Below are positions 62,615 to 64,000 of a stretch of DNA of 64,000 nt, one piece after another. Both the position numbers and the translations under genes were made by a program. Each line of letters opens with the position of its first letter. Position 1 is the stretch's first letter. Source of the stretch: JAKPAM01 sp047601745 (GTDB lineage Bacteria > Pseudomonadota > Gammaproteobacteria > Burkholderiales > Burkholderiaceae_E); contig JASGIS010000001.1 in NCBI GenBank assembly GCA_047601745.1, forward strand, positions 4,960,001 to 5,024,000, read 5' to 3'. A model generated the notes under the pieces. The model made no database searches. It was not told where the DNA came from and worked only from the letters and a program-made list of their open reading frames with translations.

Positions 62615-64000
62615 ATGAACATTTCCCAGGTCGTGCCGAGCGCGCGTTCCGGCGGTGCCAGCAAGATCGTTTCGGCGCGCGAAGCCGTGCGATTGATCCG
62701 CGACGGCGATACGATCGCGATGGGCGGATTCGTCGGCATCGGTTTCCCGGAAGAGGTCGCGATCGAAATCGAGAACGCGTTCCTGGCCGGCGACGATGAA
62801 CTGACCAATCTCGGCAAACCCAGCAATCTGACGCTGGTTTTCTGCGCCGGCCAGGGCGACCGCCTGACGCAGGTACGCGGACTCAACCACCTATGCCACG
62901 TCGGCCTGATCAAGCGCGTGATCGGCGGACATTTCGGTGCCGTTCCGAAACTGGGCCAGCTCGCGGTATCCGGCCAGATCGAAGCCTACAACCTGCCGCA
63001 AGGCGTCATTTCGCAGTTGTACCGCGACATCGCCGCCGGCAAACCCGGACATGTATCGCGCGTGGGGCTCGGGACCTTCGTCGATCCCCGTCTCGACGGA
63101 GGCAAGATCAACGACCGGACGACCGAGGATCTCGTCGAACTGACGAGCTTCGGCGGCAAGGAATACCTGTTCTACAAGACCTTTCCGATCAACGTCGGCG
63201 TCATTCGCGGGACGACGGCCGATCCCGACGGCAACATCACGATGGAGCGCGAGGCGCTGACGCTCGATGGCCTGTCGATCGCGATGGCCGCGCACAATTC
63301 GGGCGGCCTGGTCATCGCCCAGGTCGAACGCATCGCCGACAGGGGCACCCTCAATCCGCGCCAGGTGAAGATTCCGGGGGTGCTCGTCGACTGCATCGTC
63401 GTGGCGCAGCCGGAGAACCACCACCAGACCTTCGGGCTGGCCTATAACCCCGCGTTCGCGTCGGAAGTCCGCGTCCCGCTGACCTCGATCGAGCCGATGG
63501 AGATGAGCGAGCGTAAGGTCATCGCGCGGCGTGCCGCGATGGAACTGCAGGCCAACAGCGTCGTGAACCTCGGCGTCGGCATGCCCGAGGGCGTCGCCGC
63601 CGTCGCTGCCGAAGAAAAAGCCGCGGACCTGATGACGCTGACGGCCGAGCCGGGCGTGATCGGCGGCATTCCGGCCGGCGGGCGCAATTTCGGCGCCGCC
63701 ACCAACGCGCATGCCGTCATCGATCAGCCCTATCAGTTCGACCTGTACGACGGCGGCGGTCTCGACATCGCCTTTCTCGGCCTCGCGCAGGCCGATCGCC
63801 AGGGCAACATCAACGTCTCGCGTTTCGGTCCGAAGCTGGCCGGCTCCGGCGGCTTCATCAACATCAGCCAGAACTCGAAGAAAGTGGTTTTCCTCGGCAC
63901 GTTCACGGCCGGTGCCCTCCAGATTTCGGTGATCGACGGCAAGCTGGTCATCGAACGCGACGGCAAGACGAAGAAGTTCGTCGAAGCGGTCGAGCAGCGT
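62615..64000 (+). CDS. Fused alpha-beta acyl-CoA:acetate/3-ketoacid CoA-transferase (3' end outside window)
   Basis: 462 codons are visible and the frame is still open at base 64000; the usual length of this YdiF-like type is about 530. The alpha half starts SAREAVRLIRDGDTIAMGGFVGIGFPEEVAIEIENAF. The beta half, from about 300, contains NLGVGMPEGVAA, the putative catalytic Glu in LTAEPGVIGG and GGLDIAFLGLAQADRQGNINVSRFG. It exchanges CoA between short-chain acyl-CoA and acetate or ketoacids. Its position behind phaCZ suggests it feeds or drains hydroxyacyl/acetoacetyl-CoA pools; this is inference. Confidence 0.88.
   Translation, partial: MNISQVVPSARSGGASKIVSAREAVRLIRDGDTIAMGGFVGIGFPEEVAIEIENAFLAGDDELTNLGKPSNLTLVFCAGQGDRLTQVRGLNHLCHVGLIKRVIGGHFGAVPKLGQLAVSGQIEAYNLPQGVISQLYRDIAAGKPGHVSRVGLGTFVDPRLDGGKINDRTTEDLVELTSFGGKEYLFYKTFPINVGVIRGTTADPDGNITMEREALTLDGLSIAMAAHNSGGLVIAQVERIADRGTLNPRQVKIPGVLVDCIVVAQPENHHQTFGLAYNPAFASEVRVPLTSIEPMEMSERKVIARRAAMELQANSVVNLGVGMPEGVAAVAAEEKAADLMTLTAEPGVIGGIPAGGRNFGAATNAHAVIDQPYQFDLYDGGGLDIAFLGLAQADRQGNINVSRFGPKLAGSGGFINISQNSKKVVFLGTFTAGALQISVIDGKLVIERDGKTKKFVEAVEQR

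Overview
The window is GC-rich, densely packed chromosomal DNA. Acetoin catabolism (aco), FecI/FecR signalling, a proton-pumping transhydrogenase, polyhydroxyalkanoate genes and a relic of a Bug-type tricarboxylate-binding protein together point to a betaproteobacterium, probably Burkholderiales. That placement is inference from gene content and base composition; no rRNA or tRNA gene is present. No integrase, transposase or CRISPR array was seen.

Left part (0-19 kb): the 5' end of a thiamine-diphosphate enzyme; a complete ybhGFSR-type efflux operon facing its TetR regulator across an AT-rich palindrome; a glutathione transferase coupled to a PAS-GGDEF-EAL protein; an aldehyde dehydrogenase; a LysR regulator facing a sulfite reductase operon (cysJI) and a 1-Cys peroxiredoxin; then a three-gene iron-uptake accessory operon (DUF3649, PepSY-TM, DUF3325).

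Middle (19-33 kb): a sigma-54 activator (acoR), a good -24/-12 promoter and acoXABC with two alcohol dehydrogenase-type genes and a lipoate ligase-like gene form an acetoin/2,3-butanediol catabolic block. It lies between a siderophore receptor with fecIR on one side and the DUF3649/PepSY/DUF3325 operon on the other. A decayed second copy of the receptor's 3' end sits on the far side of the block, which suggests that the aco block was inserted into an iron-uptake locus.

33-44.5 kb: a Rpn-like nuclease homologue, a TPR-like protein, an alpha/beta hydrolase behind a 34-bp perfect palindrome, a Bug-protein relic, pntAB, a 3-hydroxyacyl-CoA dehydrogenase with a class III CoA-transferase, and a TetR regulator next to a second aldehyde dehydrogenase.

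44.5-57.5 kb looks like a zinc-starvation island: the zinc-free ribosomal protein L36 paralogue (ykgO), a COG0523 metallochaperone GTPase, a Zrg-type zinc uptake operon (His-rich periplasmic protein, ATPase, permease, DUF3299), and a tightly overlapping operon of TonB-dependent receptor, exported membrane-anchored CobN-like chelatase homologue, ExbB-like channel and ExbD-like DUF2149 protein. A near-match to the Zur box lies on the receptor promoter. The CobN/ExbB/DUF2149 set is the most interesting system in the window.

Right end (57.5-64 kb): an SOS-box-preceded radical SAM/DUF4130 pair of the UdgX-associated DNA repair group, then medium-chain-type PHA synthase and depolymerase genes and a CoA-transferase that runs off the window.

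At four unrelated genes (ybhR, acoA, the COG0523 gene and the DUF2149 gene) a short repeat straddles or abuts the stop codon, a recurring structure with no obvious function.
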